In this document: in pieces, positions 32,249 through 42,700 of the stretch
Position numbering within the stretch: position 1 is the stretch's first letter
Layout of the letters: every line of letters starts with the position of its first letter
From: Yinghuangia seranimata
GTDB taxonomy: Bacteria; Actinomycetota; Actinomycetes; Streptomycetales; Streptomycetaceae
Assembly: GCF_029953285.1 (NCBI RefSeq)
Contig: NZ_JASAOI010000042.1
Coordinates: 62,001 to 126,000 of the forward strand
Direction: 5' to 3'
Length of the DNA: 64,000 nucleotides
Position numbers and translations under genes: made by a program
The notes under the pieces: generated by a model
What the model saw: the letters and a program-made list of their open reading frames with translations, nothing else
Told to the model about the DNA's origin: nothing
Databases searched by the model: none

Positions 32249-35200
32249 GTGAGCGGTGCGGGAGATCTCGTGCGACCGGACGAGGACACGTTCGTGCTGC
32301 CGGAGGCATGGCGGCGCAGGGTGCACCCGCGGCGCGGGGGATCGCCGGTACCGGCGCCGTCGAGGGTCGTCGACAAGGCGGTGGGGGTGGACCTGGGTGG
32401 GCCGGACGACCCGGCTGCGGCGGCCCGGCTCGCCGTAGGAACGGATCTCGCCCACAGGGTCGTCGCCGACGCGTGGGTGGCACGCCACGGGTTGGTGTTC
32501 GCCGCGCAGGCGGCGGTGGAGCGGTTCAAGCGGAACGAGGACGCGCGCACGGCCCTCGACCGTATCCGGGCGCTGCTCGTCGCAGCCGACGACGAGGTGT
32601 ATGCGGGGACGATCAAGGCACTGGCTCCGTTGCGGGAGGGCCGGAAACGTCGTCTCGCCGTCAGCTACCTGCTGCCGACCGAAACCCTGTGGGCGGCCGA
32701 ATGCGCCGCGGAAGCACCCGTCCTGCATTGGAGCAACGCCGCACAGCGCAGCATGCTTCTGTGCTCTCTGAGCACCGCCGAACACTTCGAGCCGCTTCGC
32801 CACGACCACAGGCCGTACGGGTTCTGGACGCTCGACATCGTGGCGACGCTCTGCGACGGCGCCGGCGACAACTGGCTGTCGGTCATCGACAACGAACTCC
32901 AGGGCACGCGCTGGTACGACATCCGGGCCCTCAAGCTGTTCGCGACCGGAATGGCGGAACTGCCCACGGACGCGGCGTTCGAGATGCTGCTCACCCACAT
33001 CGAGAAGCAGCACGTCGTCGCGTCCCTCCACGAAGCGGCACGCAACTTCCCGCGCCGAGCCCTGCGCCTGCTGGGCGCGGCGGCGCTGGGCACCGGAAAG
33101 CCGGCTGCGCTCGCACGCACGCTCCTGCAGGCCCATGTCGCGGCCCACCGCGACCTTGTGAGGAACGAACTCCCCTCGCTGGCAGCCGGGATCGCGGCCT
33201 TGGTGACGCCTGTGCTGAACACGGGGCAGCGGGGCCCCGAGGCACCCGCCGAGGCGCTGCCCGCAGCCCTGGTTTCGCCGCCCTGGACGCGGAACGTGAA
33301 GCGCGGGCCGGATTTCGCGCCGCTCGACCTCACGGCGCCGCCGCTCTGCCACCTGTCGTGGCTGCCCGGAGAGCGTGAGACGTGGGCCGCCGACACGCCC
33401 TGGTACGCACAACGGCCGCTCCCCGCCGACTGGCGCGACCGGCTTACTCGAGGAACCCTCGACGACAGCGAGAAGTACCGGGTGTTCGTCACCGAGCCGG
33501 CCGACGAGGTCGCCCACCTGGTCGCCAAATGGCGGCCGTCCATCTACATGCACGGGAATGAGGTCAAGTCGCTGCTCGGCCGCCTCGACCACGCCGCACT
33601 CCCCTTGCTGGTGCGTCTCGTCGGCACCGATCCGTACACCTACACGGACCTCCTCCATCCTGTCGTCACACTCGACGTCGCACGCAGCATGGCCCAGCGA
33701 CTGACCCGAAAGTCCGTCGGCGACCGCGCTCCCGGCAAGGCCTGGCTCACCCGCCACGCGCCGGACGCAGCACGCCTGTTGGTCCCCGATGCCGTCGGCA
33801 AGGCGAAGGTCCTGGCACGCGCCGCGGGCCTCGCCCTCCGCTACCTCGCCGAGACCCAGGGCCCCGACCTCGTGACGTCCGCGGCCGGCGAGTACGGGCC
33901 CGCGGCGGTCGCCGCCGTCACGGCCCTGCTCGGCGCGGACCCGCTCCTCGTCGCGCTGCCCGGCAAACTACCCGCAATCCCGACCTGGGCCGCCCCCAGT
34001 GCTCTCGAGCAGGTGCAGCTCCGCGCCGGCGCGGGCGGCCTGCCCGACGAGGCCGTCCGGCACCTGCTGACCGTCCTCGCGATCTCCGAGCCCGACAGTC
34101 CTTATCCGCTGCTCGCCGATGTGCAGGCAGCGTGCACCCCGGAGAGCTTGGCCGCCTTCGCGTGGTCGCTGTTCGAGGCGTGGCGGCTGGCCGGCATGCC
34201 CGCGAAGGACAGTTGGGTGCTGACGGCCCTCGGCACGCTCGGCGACGACGACGTCGTCCGCAAGCTCGACCCGATCATCCGGGCGTGGCCGGGCGAGAAC
34301 GCGCACAAGCGCGCGGTCGAGGGACTCTCGGTGCTCGCCGCGATCGGAACCGAGACCGCGCTCATGCACCTGCACGGCATATCCCAGCGGGTGAAGTTCA
34401 CCGCCCTGAAGACCCGCGCTCAGGAGATGATCACCGAGGTCGCCGACGGGCTCGGTCTGACGGCCGACCAACTGGCCGACCGGCTCGTGCCGGACTTCGG
34501 GCTCGACGCGTCCGGCACGACGGTCGTCGACTACGGGCCGCGGAGATTCACGGTCGGCTTCGACGAGCAGCTCAAGCCGTACGTCGTCGACGAAGTCGGC
34601 AAACGGCGCAAGGATCTGCCCGCGCCGGGCGCGCGCGATGACGCGGAGCTGGCACCCGCCGAACGCAAGCGCTACGCGGCCCTGAAGAAGGACGTGCGCG
34701 GGGCCGCGGCAAGCGCGTTGCTCCGGCTCGAAACCGCGATGGTCACGCAACGGACCTGGAGTGTGCCGGAGTTCGAGACGCTGTTCGTCCGGCACCCACT
34801 GTTGACACACGTGGCGAAGCGGCTGGTCTGGCTCGCCGAAACCGGTGACGGGGTGGCGGCGTTCCGGATCGCCGAGGACGGCACGTACGCGGATCGCTCC
34901 GACGATGCGATGGAACCGCCGGAGGACGCAGCGGTACGCGTCGCCCACCCGCTGCACCTCGGCGACGAGCTCGGCGCGTGGGCGGAGGTGTTCGCCGACT
35001 ACGAGATCCTCCAGCCGTTCGCGCAACTGGGACGTCCCTGCTACGCGGTGGACGCCCGCGTGGAGGATTTCGAGGGCTTCACGGTGCCCACCGGCCGAGT
35101 CCTGAGCCTCGAACGGCGCGGCTGGCAGCGCGGGGCGCCGCAGGACGCGGGCTTCCAGGGCTGGATAGACCGGTCCCTCGACGGTGGTTGCTCGGTCACG

Positions 35201-35350
35201 ATCTCGCTGGATCCGGGGATCCGGGTCGGGGACGCAGGCGGGACCCAGACGCTGCGGCACGTCTCGTTGAGCGGCGGCGACGTTGATCCCGTGCTGTTCA
35301 GCGAGGTGCTGTCGGACCTGCACGAGTTGACCAGGGGCGCGACGCGCTGA
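32249..35350 (+). CDS. DUF4132 (MolR/YehI-like) protein, copy 2 of 3
   Basis: 1033 residues from the GTG at 32249 (VSGAGDLVRPDEDTFVLPEA). The first ~100 residues are about 70% identical by eye to copy 3 and lower to copy 1. The middle 100-700 is divergent helical repeat. The DUF4132 core starts near residue 740 (RLVPDFGLDASGTTVVDYGP at about 745), followed by the near-invariant 72-residue block. The C-terminal region ends PVLFSEVLSDLHELTRGATR, parallel to copy 1 (PVLLSEVLRDLEELTAGATR). No membrane segments. The divergence pattern (conserved ends, variable centre) suggests different binding specificities on a shared scaffold; the partner is unknown. Confidence 0.85.
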   Translation: MSGAGDLVRPDEDTFVLPEAWRRRVHPRRGGSPVPAPSRVVDKAVGVDLGGPDDPAAAARLAVGTDLAHRVVADAWVARHGLVFAAQAAVERFKRNEDARTALDRIRALLVAADDEVYAGTIKALAPLREGRKRRLAVSYLLPTETLWAAECAAEAPVLHWSNAAQRSMLLCSLSTAEHFEPLRHDHRPYGFWTLDIVATLCDGAGDNWLSVIDNELQGTRWYDIRALKLFATGMAELPTDAAFEMLLTHIEKQHVVASLHEAARNFPRRALRLLGAAALGTGKPAALARTLLQAHVAAHRDLVRNELPSLAAGIAALVTPVLNTGQRGPEAPAEALPAALVSPPWTRNVKRGPDFAPLDLTAPPLCHLSWLPGERETWAADTPWYAQRPLPADWRDRLTRGTLDDSEKYRVFVTEPADEVAHLVAKWRPSIYMHGNEVKSLLGRLDHAALPLLVRLVGTDPYTYTDLLHPVVTLDVARSMAQRLTRKSVGDRAPGKAWLTRHAPDAARLLVPDAVGKAKVLARAAGLALRYLAETQGPDLVTSAAGEYGPAAVAAVTALLGADPLLVALPGKLPAIPTWAAPSALEQVQLRAGAGGLPDEAVRHLLTVLAISEPDSPYPLLADVQAACTPESLAAFAWSLFEAWRLAGMPAKDSWVLTALGTLGDDDVVRKLDPIIRAWPGENAHKRAVEGLSVLAAIGTETALMHLHGISQRVKFTALKTRAQEMITEVADGLGLTADQLADRLVPDFGLDASGTTVVDYGPRRFTVGFDEQLKPYVVDEVGKRRKDLPAPGARDDAELAPAERKRYAALKKDVRGAAASALLRLETAMVTQRTWSVPEFETLFVRHPLLTHVAKRLVWLAETGDGVAAFRIAEDGTYADRSDDAMEPPEDAAVRVAHPLHLGDELGAWAEVFADYEILQPFAQLGRPCYAVDARVEDFEGFTVPTGRVLSLERRGWQRGAPQDAGFQGWIDRSLDGGCSVTISLDPGIRVGDAGGTQTLRHVSLSGGDVDPVLFSEVLSDLHELTRGATR

Positions 35351-35402
35351 CGTGTCACCGACGGTCGCTACTGTTTCGCCGCCGGCCGGACAACCGGTCG
35401 GA
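35341..35402. repeat. DUF4132 spacer repeat, copy B
   Basis: Second copy of the repeat at 32161-32222, including the 3' codons of copy 2 and the promoter-like and hairpin elements in front of copy 3 (promoter hexamers CTGACG at 35347 and TACTGT at 35369; hairpin 35382-35401). Confidence 0.7.
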
Positions 35403-35426
35403 AGCCTGCTGAGGAGTGGAGAGTCC

Positions 35427-38400
35427 GTGAGCGGCACCGGGGAGCTCGTGCGACCGGACGAGGACACGTTCGTGCTGCCGGAAGCGTGGCGGCGCAAGCT
35501 GCACCCTCGGCGCGGGGGATCGCCGGTCCCGGCTCCGACGAAGGTCGTCGACAAGGCGGTGGGGACGGACCTGGGTGGGCCGGACCTCACCACGGCAGTC
35601 GCCCGTGCCAACGGGTCGAGACTCCGTCGCGAGGTGGTCGCGGACGCATGGGTCGCCCGGCACGGCCTCGTCTTCGCAGTGCGGGCCGCTGTGGAGTTGT
35701 TCTCGCTGGACGAGCAGTCGTATCCCGCCCTCGACCGCCTGCGAGCCCTGCTCGTCGCGGCCGACGACGAGATTTACGCATCGGTGGTCGAGGCGCTGGC
35801 CCCGATGCGCGAAGGCGAGCGGCGACGCACCGCCGTCAGCTACCTCGTGCCGACCGAGACAGCGTGGGTGAACGAGTGCGTTGACGAGGCGCGCCAAACG
35901 TCGTTCATGGACGACACGTTGCGCAGCATGCTGTTGTGCTCGCTCGACCGGGCGAGCCAGGTTGAACCGCTGCGCGGCAAGAGCATCCTCTACGGCGGAT
36001 GGCCGCTGGAGCTGGTCATGACCCTGTGCGAAAGCCTTGGTGACGCCTGGCTTCCGTTGATGCAAGAGCAGGTTGACTACACGCCGTACAACACGGGGCA
36101 GACCTGGCGAAACTGGATGACGGGCCTGCCCGAAGTACCCACCGACGCGGCCTTCCTCATGCTCCTCACTCACATCGAGCGCGCCGAAGCACAGCCCGCT
36201 CTGGTCGCCGCGGCCCGCAACTTCCCCCGCCGCGCCCTGCGCCTGCTGGGCGCGGCGTCGCTGGGCACCGGAAAGCCGGCCTCGCTCGCACGAACGCTCC
36301 TGCAGGCCCACGTCGCGGCCCACCGCGACGTCGCGGAGGCGGCGCTCCCTGAACTGCCTTCGGGCGTCGCGGCGCTCGTCGCGCCGGTGCTGGACACCGG
36401 CCGGCGCGGCCCCGAGGCGTCCGTGGCCGCGTTGCCGGAGGCCCTGGTCTCGCCGCCGTGGGCCCGTCCCGGCGCGGGGAAGCCCGCGTACACGCCGCTG
36501 AGCCTCACGCCACCGGCCCTGGCCTACCTCGCCTGGCAGCCCGGAGAACGCGAGGAGTGGGCGGCGATGCGGCGGCCGTACAGCATCGGCTATCGGTCGG
36601 AGCCCCGCTGGGACGACGTGGATTCGCTCGACGACGACCAGAAGTACGACCTGTTCGTTCGCGAGCCGGTCGAGAAGGTCGCGTACCACGTCGCCGCCTG
36701 GCGTCCGGGAGACGATTACCACCCGGCCGAGATGTTCCAGTGCATGGTCGGCCGCTTCGGGGACACGGCGATCCCGATGGCGCTCCACCTGATCCGCCGC
36801 AGCGCACGCTACGAACCGGTCTTGGCCCCCCTCGTCACCCTCGACGTCGCGCGCCGTATGGCACAGCGGCTGAGCGCGAAGACGGCCGACGTGCGGGCCT
36901 CCGGCAAGGCATGGCTCGACCGCCACGCCCACGATGCCGTGGCGCTGTTGATCCCCGACGCGGTCGGCAAACCGAACGCCGACGCGCACGCCGCAGGTAA
37001 CGCTCTCCGATACCTCGCCGAATCGCAGGGCCCCGACCTCGTCAAGGCCGCTGCCGCCGAGTACGGGCCCGAGGCCGTCGACGCCATCGCGGCCGTGCTC
37101 GCCGCCGACCCGCTGGTGATCGCCCTCCCGGCCCGGATGCCCAAGCTTCCGTCCTGGGCCGCGCCTCACAGTCTCGCCCAGGTGCAGCTTCGCGACGGCG
37201 CGGGCGGGCTGCCCGAGGAGGCCGTCCGGCACCTGCTGACGACGCTTGCCGTCTCGGAGCCGGGGAATCCGTACCCGACGCTCGCCGAGATCCAGGAGGC
37301 GTGCACCCCCGACAGCCTCGCCGCTTTCGCCTGGTCGCTGTTCGAGGCCTGGCGGCTCTCCGGTATGCCCGCCAAGGAGAGTTGGGCGCTGACCGCCCTG
37401 GGCACGCTCGGCGACGACGAGGTCGTCCGCAGGCTCGACCCGATCATCCGCGCGTGGCCGGGCGAAGGCGCCCACAAGCGCGCGGTGGACGGGCTCTCGG
37501 TCCTCGCCGCGATCGGGACCGACATCGCGCTCATGCACCTGCACGGCATATCCCAGCGGGTGAAGTTCACCGCCCTCAAGGCCCGCGCCAAGGAGCTGAT
37601 CGCCGAGGTCGCCGACGGGCTGGGTCTGACCGCCGACCAGCTCGCGGACCGACTCGTGCCCGACTTCGGGCTGGACGCGTCCGGCAGCACCACCGTCGAC
37701 TACGGCACGCGCCGGTTCACCGTCGGTTTCGACGAGCAGCTCAAGCCGTACGTCCTCGACCAGGACGGCAAGCGCCGCAAGGACCTGCCCGCGCCCGGTG
37801 CCCGTGACGACGCCGAGCTCGCGCCCGCCGAACGCAAGCGCTACGCCACGCTGAAGAAGGACGTCCGCACCGCCGCGTCCGACACGATCCGCCGCCTCGA
37901 AGCCGCGATGGTCACCGGACGGACGTGGACCGCCGCGGAGTTCCGGGACCTGCTGGTCGGGCATCCGCTCGTCGGGCACCTGACGCGGCGGCTGGTCTGG
38001 CTGGCCGAGACGGACGGCGGCCCGGTGACCTTCCGTGTCGCGGAGGACCGCACGTACGCGGACGGCGCCGACGACGCGCTGACCGTCCCCGACACGGCGG
38101 CCGTCCGGATCCCCCACCCGCTCGAACTGGGCGACGGACTGGCGGTCTGGTCGGAGGTGTTCGCCGACTACGAGATCCTCCAGCCGTTCGCGCAGCTGGG
38201 CCGGCAGGTGTTCCGGCTGACCGACGAGGAGGCGGCCGCGGAGCGGCTGACCCGGTTCGAGGGCGTCGCCGTGCCGACGCGTGCTGTTCTCGGCCTCGTG
38301 CACCGCGGCTGGGAACGGGGACCGGCGCTGGACAACGGCGTCGAGCAGTGGATCGCCCGCCGGCTCACCGACGACCTGTACGTGGTCGGGACGTACGAAC

Positions 38401-38588
38401 AGGGCATCTCGACAGGCTTCGTCGAGGAGTTCGACGGCGACCAGACCTTCGAGGGCGTGTGGGTGGCCACCCAGCCGGCCGAGTACTTCCGGGCCTGGGA
38501 GAAGCGCCGCCCCTCGGACCTGCCGCCCGTCGCCGCCAGTGAGATCATCGCGGACCTGACCTGGCTCACCAGCCAGGCCGGCCGCTGA
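35427..38588 (+). CDS. DUF4132 (MolR/YehI-like) protein, copy 3 of 3
   Basis: 1053 residues from the GTG at 35427, which has GAGGAG about 10 nt upstream; an ATG-like alternative at 35352 would translate the spacer. Strongly related to copy 2 through the first 100 residues (LVRPDEDTFVLPEAWRRKLH) and across the conserved block beginning at residue 743. Its last 150 residues differ from the other two: LVHRGWERGPALDNGVEQW replaces LERRGWQRGAPQDAGFQGW, and it ends EIIADLTWLTSQAGR. The loss of the common C-terminus suggests recombination or drift. Only 25 nt separate it from the MoxR gene. Confidence 0.85.
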   Translation: MSGTGELVRPDEDTFVLPEAWRRKLHPRRGGSPVPAPTKVVDKAVGTDLGGPDLTTAVARANGSRLRREVVADAWVARHGLVFAVRAAVELFSLDEQSYPALDRLRALLVAADDEIYASVVEALAPMREGERRRTAVSYLVPTETAWVNECVDEARQTSFMDDTLRSMLLCSLDRASQVEPLRGKSILYGGWPLELVMTLCESLGDAWLPLMQEQVDYTPYNTGQTWRNWMTGLPEVPTDAAFLMLLTHIERAEAQPALVAAARNFPRRALRLLGAASLGTGKPASLARTLLQAHVAAHRDVAEAALPELPSGVAALVAPVLDTGRRGPEASVAALPEALVSPPWARPGAGKPAYTPLSLTPPALAYLAWQPGEREEWAAMRRPYSIGYRSEPRWDDVDSLDDDQKYDLFVREPVEKVAYHVAAWRPGDDYHPAEMFQCMVGRFGDTAIPMALHLIRRSARYEPVLAPLVTLDVARRMAQRLSAKTADVRASGKAWLDRHAHDAVALLIPDAVGKPNADAHAAGNALRYLAESQGPDLVKAAAAEYGPEAVDAIAAVLAADPLVIALPARMPKLPSWAAPHSLAQVQLRDGAGGLPEEAVRHLLTTLAVSEPGNPYPTLAEIQEACTPDSLAAFAWSLFEAWRLSGMPAKESWALTALGTLGDDEVVRRLDPIIRAWPGEGAHKRAVDGLSVLAAIGTDIALMHLHGISQRVKFTALKARAKELIAEVADGLGLTADQLADRLVPDFGLDASGSTTVDYGTRRFTVGFDEQLKPYVLDQDGKRRKDLPAPGARDDAELAPAERKRYATLKKDVRTAASDTIRRLEAAMVTGRTWTAAEFRDLLVGHPLVGHLTRRLVWLAETDGGPVTFRVAEDRTYADGADDALTVPDTAAVRIPHPLELGDGLAVWSEVFADYEILQPFAQLGRQVFRLTDEEAAAERLTRFEGVAVPTRAVLGLVHRGWERGPALDNGVEQWIARRLTDDLYVVGTYEQGISTGFVEEFDGDQTFEGVWVATQPAEYFRAWEKRRPSDLPPVAASEIIADLTWLTSQAGR

Positions 38589-38613
38589 CCCGCCCGAGAC
38601 CAGGACGGCATCC

Positions 38614-39741
38614 ATGGACATCGTCACCACCACCGCGCCCGACGAGGAACTCCAGCGGCCGCCCGCCGAGATCCGGTACGCCGCCGAGCTGGCCGCGCTG
38701 CGCGAGGCCGACGACGCGCCGCGTCCGCCCGGCTGGTTCCTGAGCCCGCGCGCGGCGCGCAGGTTCATCGTCGGCGACCCGGCCGCGGGCGTCAGCCGCA
38801 AGTTCGTCGGCGACGCGTCGCTCGTCGACCGGGCGCTGGTCACGCTCGCCACCAACCGAGGGCTGATGCTGGTCGGCGAGCCGGGCACCGCGAAGTCGCT
38901 GCTGTCGGAGCTGATCGCGGCGGCGGTCAGCGGGGTGTCGACGCTGACCATCCAGGGCGGCGCCGCGACCACCGAGGACCAGATCAAGTACTCGTGGAAC
39001 TACGCGCTGCTGGTGTCCGAAGGGCCGTCGCCGCGCTCGCTCGTGCCCGCGCCGATGCTGCGCGGTATGAGCGAGGGGCGGATCGTCCGGTTCGAGGAGA
39101 TCACCCGGTGCCCGCTGGAGGTCCAGGACTCGTTGCTGTCGCTGCTGTCCGAGCGGGTCGTGGCCATCCCCGAACTGGGCGGCGAGGACGCCCGCGCGGG
39201 CATGGTGTTCGCGCGGCAGGGCTTCAACGTCATCGCGACGGCCAACACACGTGACCGCGGCGTCAACGAGATGAGCGCGGCGCTGAAGCGGCGGTTCAAC
39301 TTCGAAACTGTGTTCCCGATCGCCGACGCGCGGATCGAGCTCGACCTGGTCGAGGCCGAGGCGACCGCGCTGCTGCGCCGCTCCGGCGTTGAGGCCGCAC
39401 CGGACCGGGACGTCCTCGAGGTGCTGGTCACCACGTTCCGCGAACTGCGGGACGGCACCACCGCCGACGGGGCCGTGATGGACCGGCTGACGTCGGTCAT
39501 GAGCACCGCCGAGGCGGTGTCGGTCGCGCACGCCGTCGGGCTGCGCGGGTGGTTCCAGCGCGGCGAACCCGGCAGCGCCGCCGACGTCGTCGCGTGCCTC
39601 GCCGGGACCGCGGCGAAGGACAGCCCCGAGGACCTGGCCCGGCTGCGCCGCTACCTCGAACAGCGGGTCGGACGGCGCAGCGGAGCGCAGTGGCGGGCCA
39701 TGCACGCCGCCCGGCACCTGCTCGCCGGCGCGGAGGCCTGA
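38614..39741 (+). CDS. MoxR-type AAA+ ATPase (YehL-like)
   Basis: 375 residues. Walker A is GEPGTAKS at residues 88-95. The Walker B region reads IVRFEEITRCPLEVQDSLLS, with an FEE in place of the common DE. Sensor 1 is NVIATANTRDRGVNEM, with the arginine finger segment SAALKRRFNFETV. The loop SERVVAIPELGGEDARAG is characteristic of MoxR proteins. MoxR ATPases work with vWA proteins as chaperones that load metals or remodel complexes. In this operon the vWA partner is two genes downstream. It matches the YehL position in the E. coli yeh cluster. Seven nt separate its stop from the DUF5682 start. Confidence 0.9.
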   Translation: MDIVTTTAPDEELQRPPAEIRYAAELAALREADDAPRPPGWFLSPRAARRFIVGDPAAGVSRKFVGDASLVDRALVTLATNRGLMLVGEPGTAKSLLSELIAAAVSGVSTLTIQGGAATTEDQIKYSWNYALLVSEGPSPRSLVPAPMLRGMSEGRIVRFEEITRCPLEVQDSLLSLLSERVVAIPELGGEDARAGMVFARQGFNVIATANTRDRGVNEMSAALKRRFNFETVFPIADARIELDLVEAEATALLRRSGVEAAPDRDVLEVLVTTFRELRDGTTADGAVMDRLTSVMSTAEAVSVAHAVGLRGWFQRGEPGSAADVVACLAGTAAKDSPEDLARLRRYLEQRVGRRSGAQWRAMHAARHLLAGAEA

Positions 39742-39747
39742 CCGGCC

Positions 39748-42700
39748 GTGCCCGCGACGTTCCTCGGGGTCCGGCACCACTCCCCCGCGTGTGCCCGGCT
39801 GGTCGCCCGCGCCATCGACGAGCTGCGGCCCGCGTACGTGCTCGTCGAGGGCCCGGCCGACATGAACGGCCGGCTCGACGAGCTGCTGCTCGGGCACGAG
39901 CTGCCGGTCGCCGTGTTCAGCCACTACCGGGACACGGAACGGGTGTTCAGCTCGTGGACGCCGTTGTGCGACTACTCGCCGGAGTGGGTCGCGCTGTATC
40001 GCGGGCGGCAGGCCGGGGCCGAGACCCTGTTCATCGACCTGCCGGCGTGGCATGCGGCGTTCACCGCCGAGAACCGGGCCAACCGCTACGCCGACGCGGA
40101 GGCACGCTACGCGGAGGCGATGGCACGGCTGTTCGACCGGTTCGAGGTCGGCGACTCCGACGCCCTGTGGGACCGGCTGTTCGAGGCCGCGCCGGACGAC
40201 GGGCTCGCCGAGCGGCTCAACGCCTACTTCGCCCTCATGCGCGGCGACACCGAGGCCGAGGACGGGGACCGGGCCCGCGAGGAGTACATGGCGGCGTGGG
40301 TGCGCGAGGCGGTGTCCCGCGCCGGTGACCGGCATGTGCTGGTGGTGACGGGCGGGTTCCACCAGCCCGCATTGCGGGCGCTGGCCTCCGCATCGGCGAC
40401 GAACAAGGGCTGGCCGGCCGTCCCGGAGCCCCCGGCGGACGCGATCGGCGGCAGCTTCCTCGTGCCGTACTCCTTCGCGAGGCTGGACTCGTTCACCGGC
40501 TACCAGTCCGGCATGCCGTCGCCGGCGTTCTACCAGGACGTCTGGGAACACGGCGCGGAGGAAGCCGGCAAGCGCCTGGCCCAAAGCGTGACGGCCCGCC
40601 TGCGAGGACGCGGCCAACCGGTGTCGACAGCCGACCTGATCGCCGCCCGCACGCTGACCGACGGCCTGGCCGCCCTGCGCGGCAACGCGACCCCGACCCG
40701 CACCGACGTCCTGGACGCCCTGGCCACGACCCTGATCAGCGATGCTCTAGACCAGCCCCTCCCCTGGACCCGACGAGGCCCCCTGCTCCCGGGCGCACAC
40801 CCGGCCGTCGTAGAGATGGTCGCAACCGGAACAGGCGAACGGACGGGAAGCCTTCACCCGGACACCCCAGTGCCACCGCTGGTGGTGGACGTAGAGGAAC
40901 GCCTCGCGACACTGGGGGTCGAGCTGACGGCGCCGGTGGAGCTGGACCTGGCGAAGGTGGACCCGTCCGGCGTCGGCGACACGCCAGGCGCGGCGCCGGA
41001 ACTCACCACAGCGCTGCCCCTGAGGGCGGACGCTGCGGCCACATCGACACAGGAATCCGGCCGTCCGCCACTCGCCGAGGCGCAGACCGACGAGCCGGTG
41101 CCCTCCGACGGCGACGCCCCTAGTGCGCCCTCGGGAACGCCGGGAGTCGAAACTGCCGTCGGCGGTCTCCGAAGCGAGTCACTGGAGCCAGGCCAGGTCG
41201 GCGGAGAGCCGATAGAGACCGACACAGCGGACACCCGCCAAGGGGCCGGTTCGCCCGGCCAGCGGCCTCTCGCCACCACCGCGACGAACGTTCCCGTCGC
41301 CCGCGAACCCGCCCCGCCGACCCAAGCGGCACCCACCACGCGCGAGGGAACCCGCTCGTCGGCGCCGTCGGCGGAGCCCGGCCCTACGGTCGGTCTGGCC
41401 CTGCCCGCGCGTCCGCCCGAGTCAGCGGGTCACGGCACCGCCACCGCGTCCCCCGCCACCGACGCGACCTCGCCGTCACCGGGGCCCAGCCCCACGGCCG
41501 GTACGACCCCGCGCGCTGCGCAGCCCACACACCCGACCGAGTCCGCAGGCCACGGTGCCACCGCACCCCCTGCGCGGCCCGATGTCGCCGTCGGCGGCCT
41601 CGTTCCCAGCGAGGCGGACGGCGCTCGCATGCCGAACGCCGCCGGGGCCTTGGGTACTTCAGCCGGCCAGGCCGGCCATGCCGACGGAGAGCCGACAGAG
41701 CCCGGCGCTCAGGGGCTGCTCGTCGAGTCGGGCGGTTCGCCTGCCCACTCTCCGGACGCGGGCGACGTATCGCGGCGTTCTTCCGGGCCCCTGGCCGACA
41801 GCTCCACAGCGCCTTCGGTGGAACCTGCCTCCTCCAGCGGCTCGACGGCGCGGTCGCCCGGCGTCGAATCTGCCGCCAAGTCACTCTCCGCGTCGGACGG
41901 CTTCGTGTCCGCGGCCGTTCCCGCGCATGCACCCGCAGACCCGCGCGACACAGTCGCGATGCCCTCGACCACACCAACCTCCCCGGTCAAGCCCGGCTCA
42001 CCTGCGTCGGGCCTCGTCTCCACGCCCGGACCGCTCGCCGCGTCGGGCGGCTCGCCCACCCTGTCGCCGAACACGCTTGTCCCGTCCGCGCCTTCCTCGT
42101 CGCTCCCCACCCCTCCTCCGTCCCTCGATCTCCTCCGCAGTCGGCTCCTTCACTCGCTCCGTGTCCTCGGCGTTCCCGGGCATCAGCGTGTCGAAGGCTC
42201 GGGGCTGGTCGTGCGTGAGCGTTGGGAGCCGTCCGGTACCGCTGGTCGGGAGGCGGCGCTCGTCGAGGCGGGGGCGTACGGTGCCGGGCTCGACGAGGCC
42301 GTGGCCGCGGTGCTCGACCGGCGGTGTCGTGAGGCCCGGGCCGAACCTCGGGAGCTGGCCGGGGTGTTGCTCGATGCCGTGCAGTGCGGCGTCGGTGCGA
42401 CCGCTGAGCAGGTTGTCACCGCGCTGGCCGAGCAGGTCCGCAGAGTGCGGGACGTCGGAGCCCTCGGCGATGTGCTCGGGGTCGCGCTCGACCTGTGGCG
42501 TCACGACCGGATCTACCACGTCGCCGGCGACCCGATGCTCGCCGCCGTGATCGGGCGCTGCGTCGCGCGCGTGCTGTGGCTCGTCGACGGCGCGCACGGA
42601 GGGCGGGGCGTGGACGCCGCGCGGCTCGGCGCGTTGTGCGGGGTGCGGGACGCGCTGCGGCACGCCCCCGAGGTGCTGCCGGTGCGTCCCGACGCCGTGT

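Noticed and set aside
29405-38987. Very long open frames on the minus strand opposite the DUF4132 genes (over 1200 codons each)
   Set aside because: They are antisense to convincing genes, are rich in Arg/Gly/Pro/Val of the kind that GC-rich third positions generate, and have no recognisable domain. Stops are rare on both strands in 72% G+C DNA.
40860-42115. Low-complexity region of the DUF5682 gene as an inserted mobile element or a frameshift
   Set aside because: The frame stays open through it, codon bias is unchanged and there are no terminal repeats, so it is a disordered linker.
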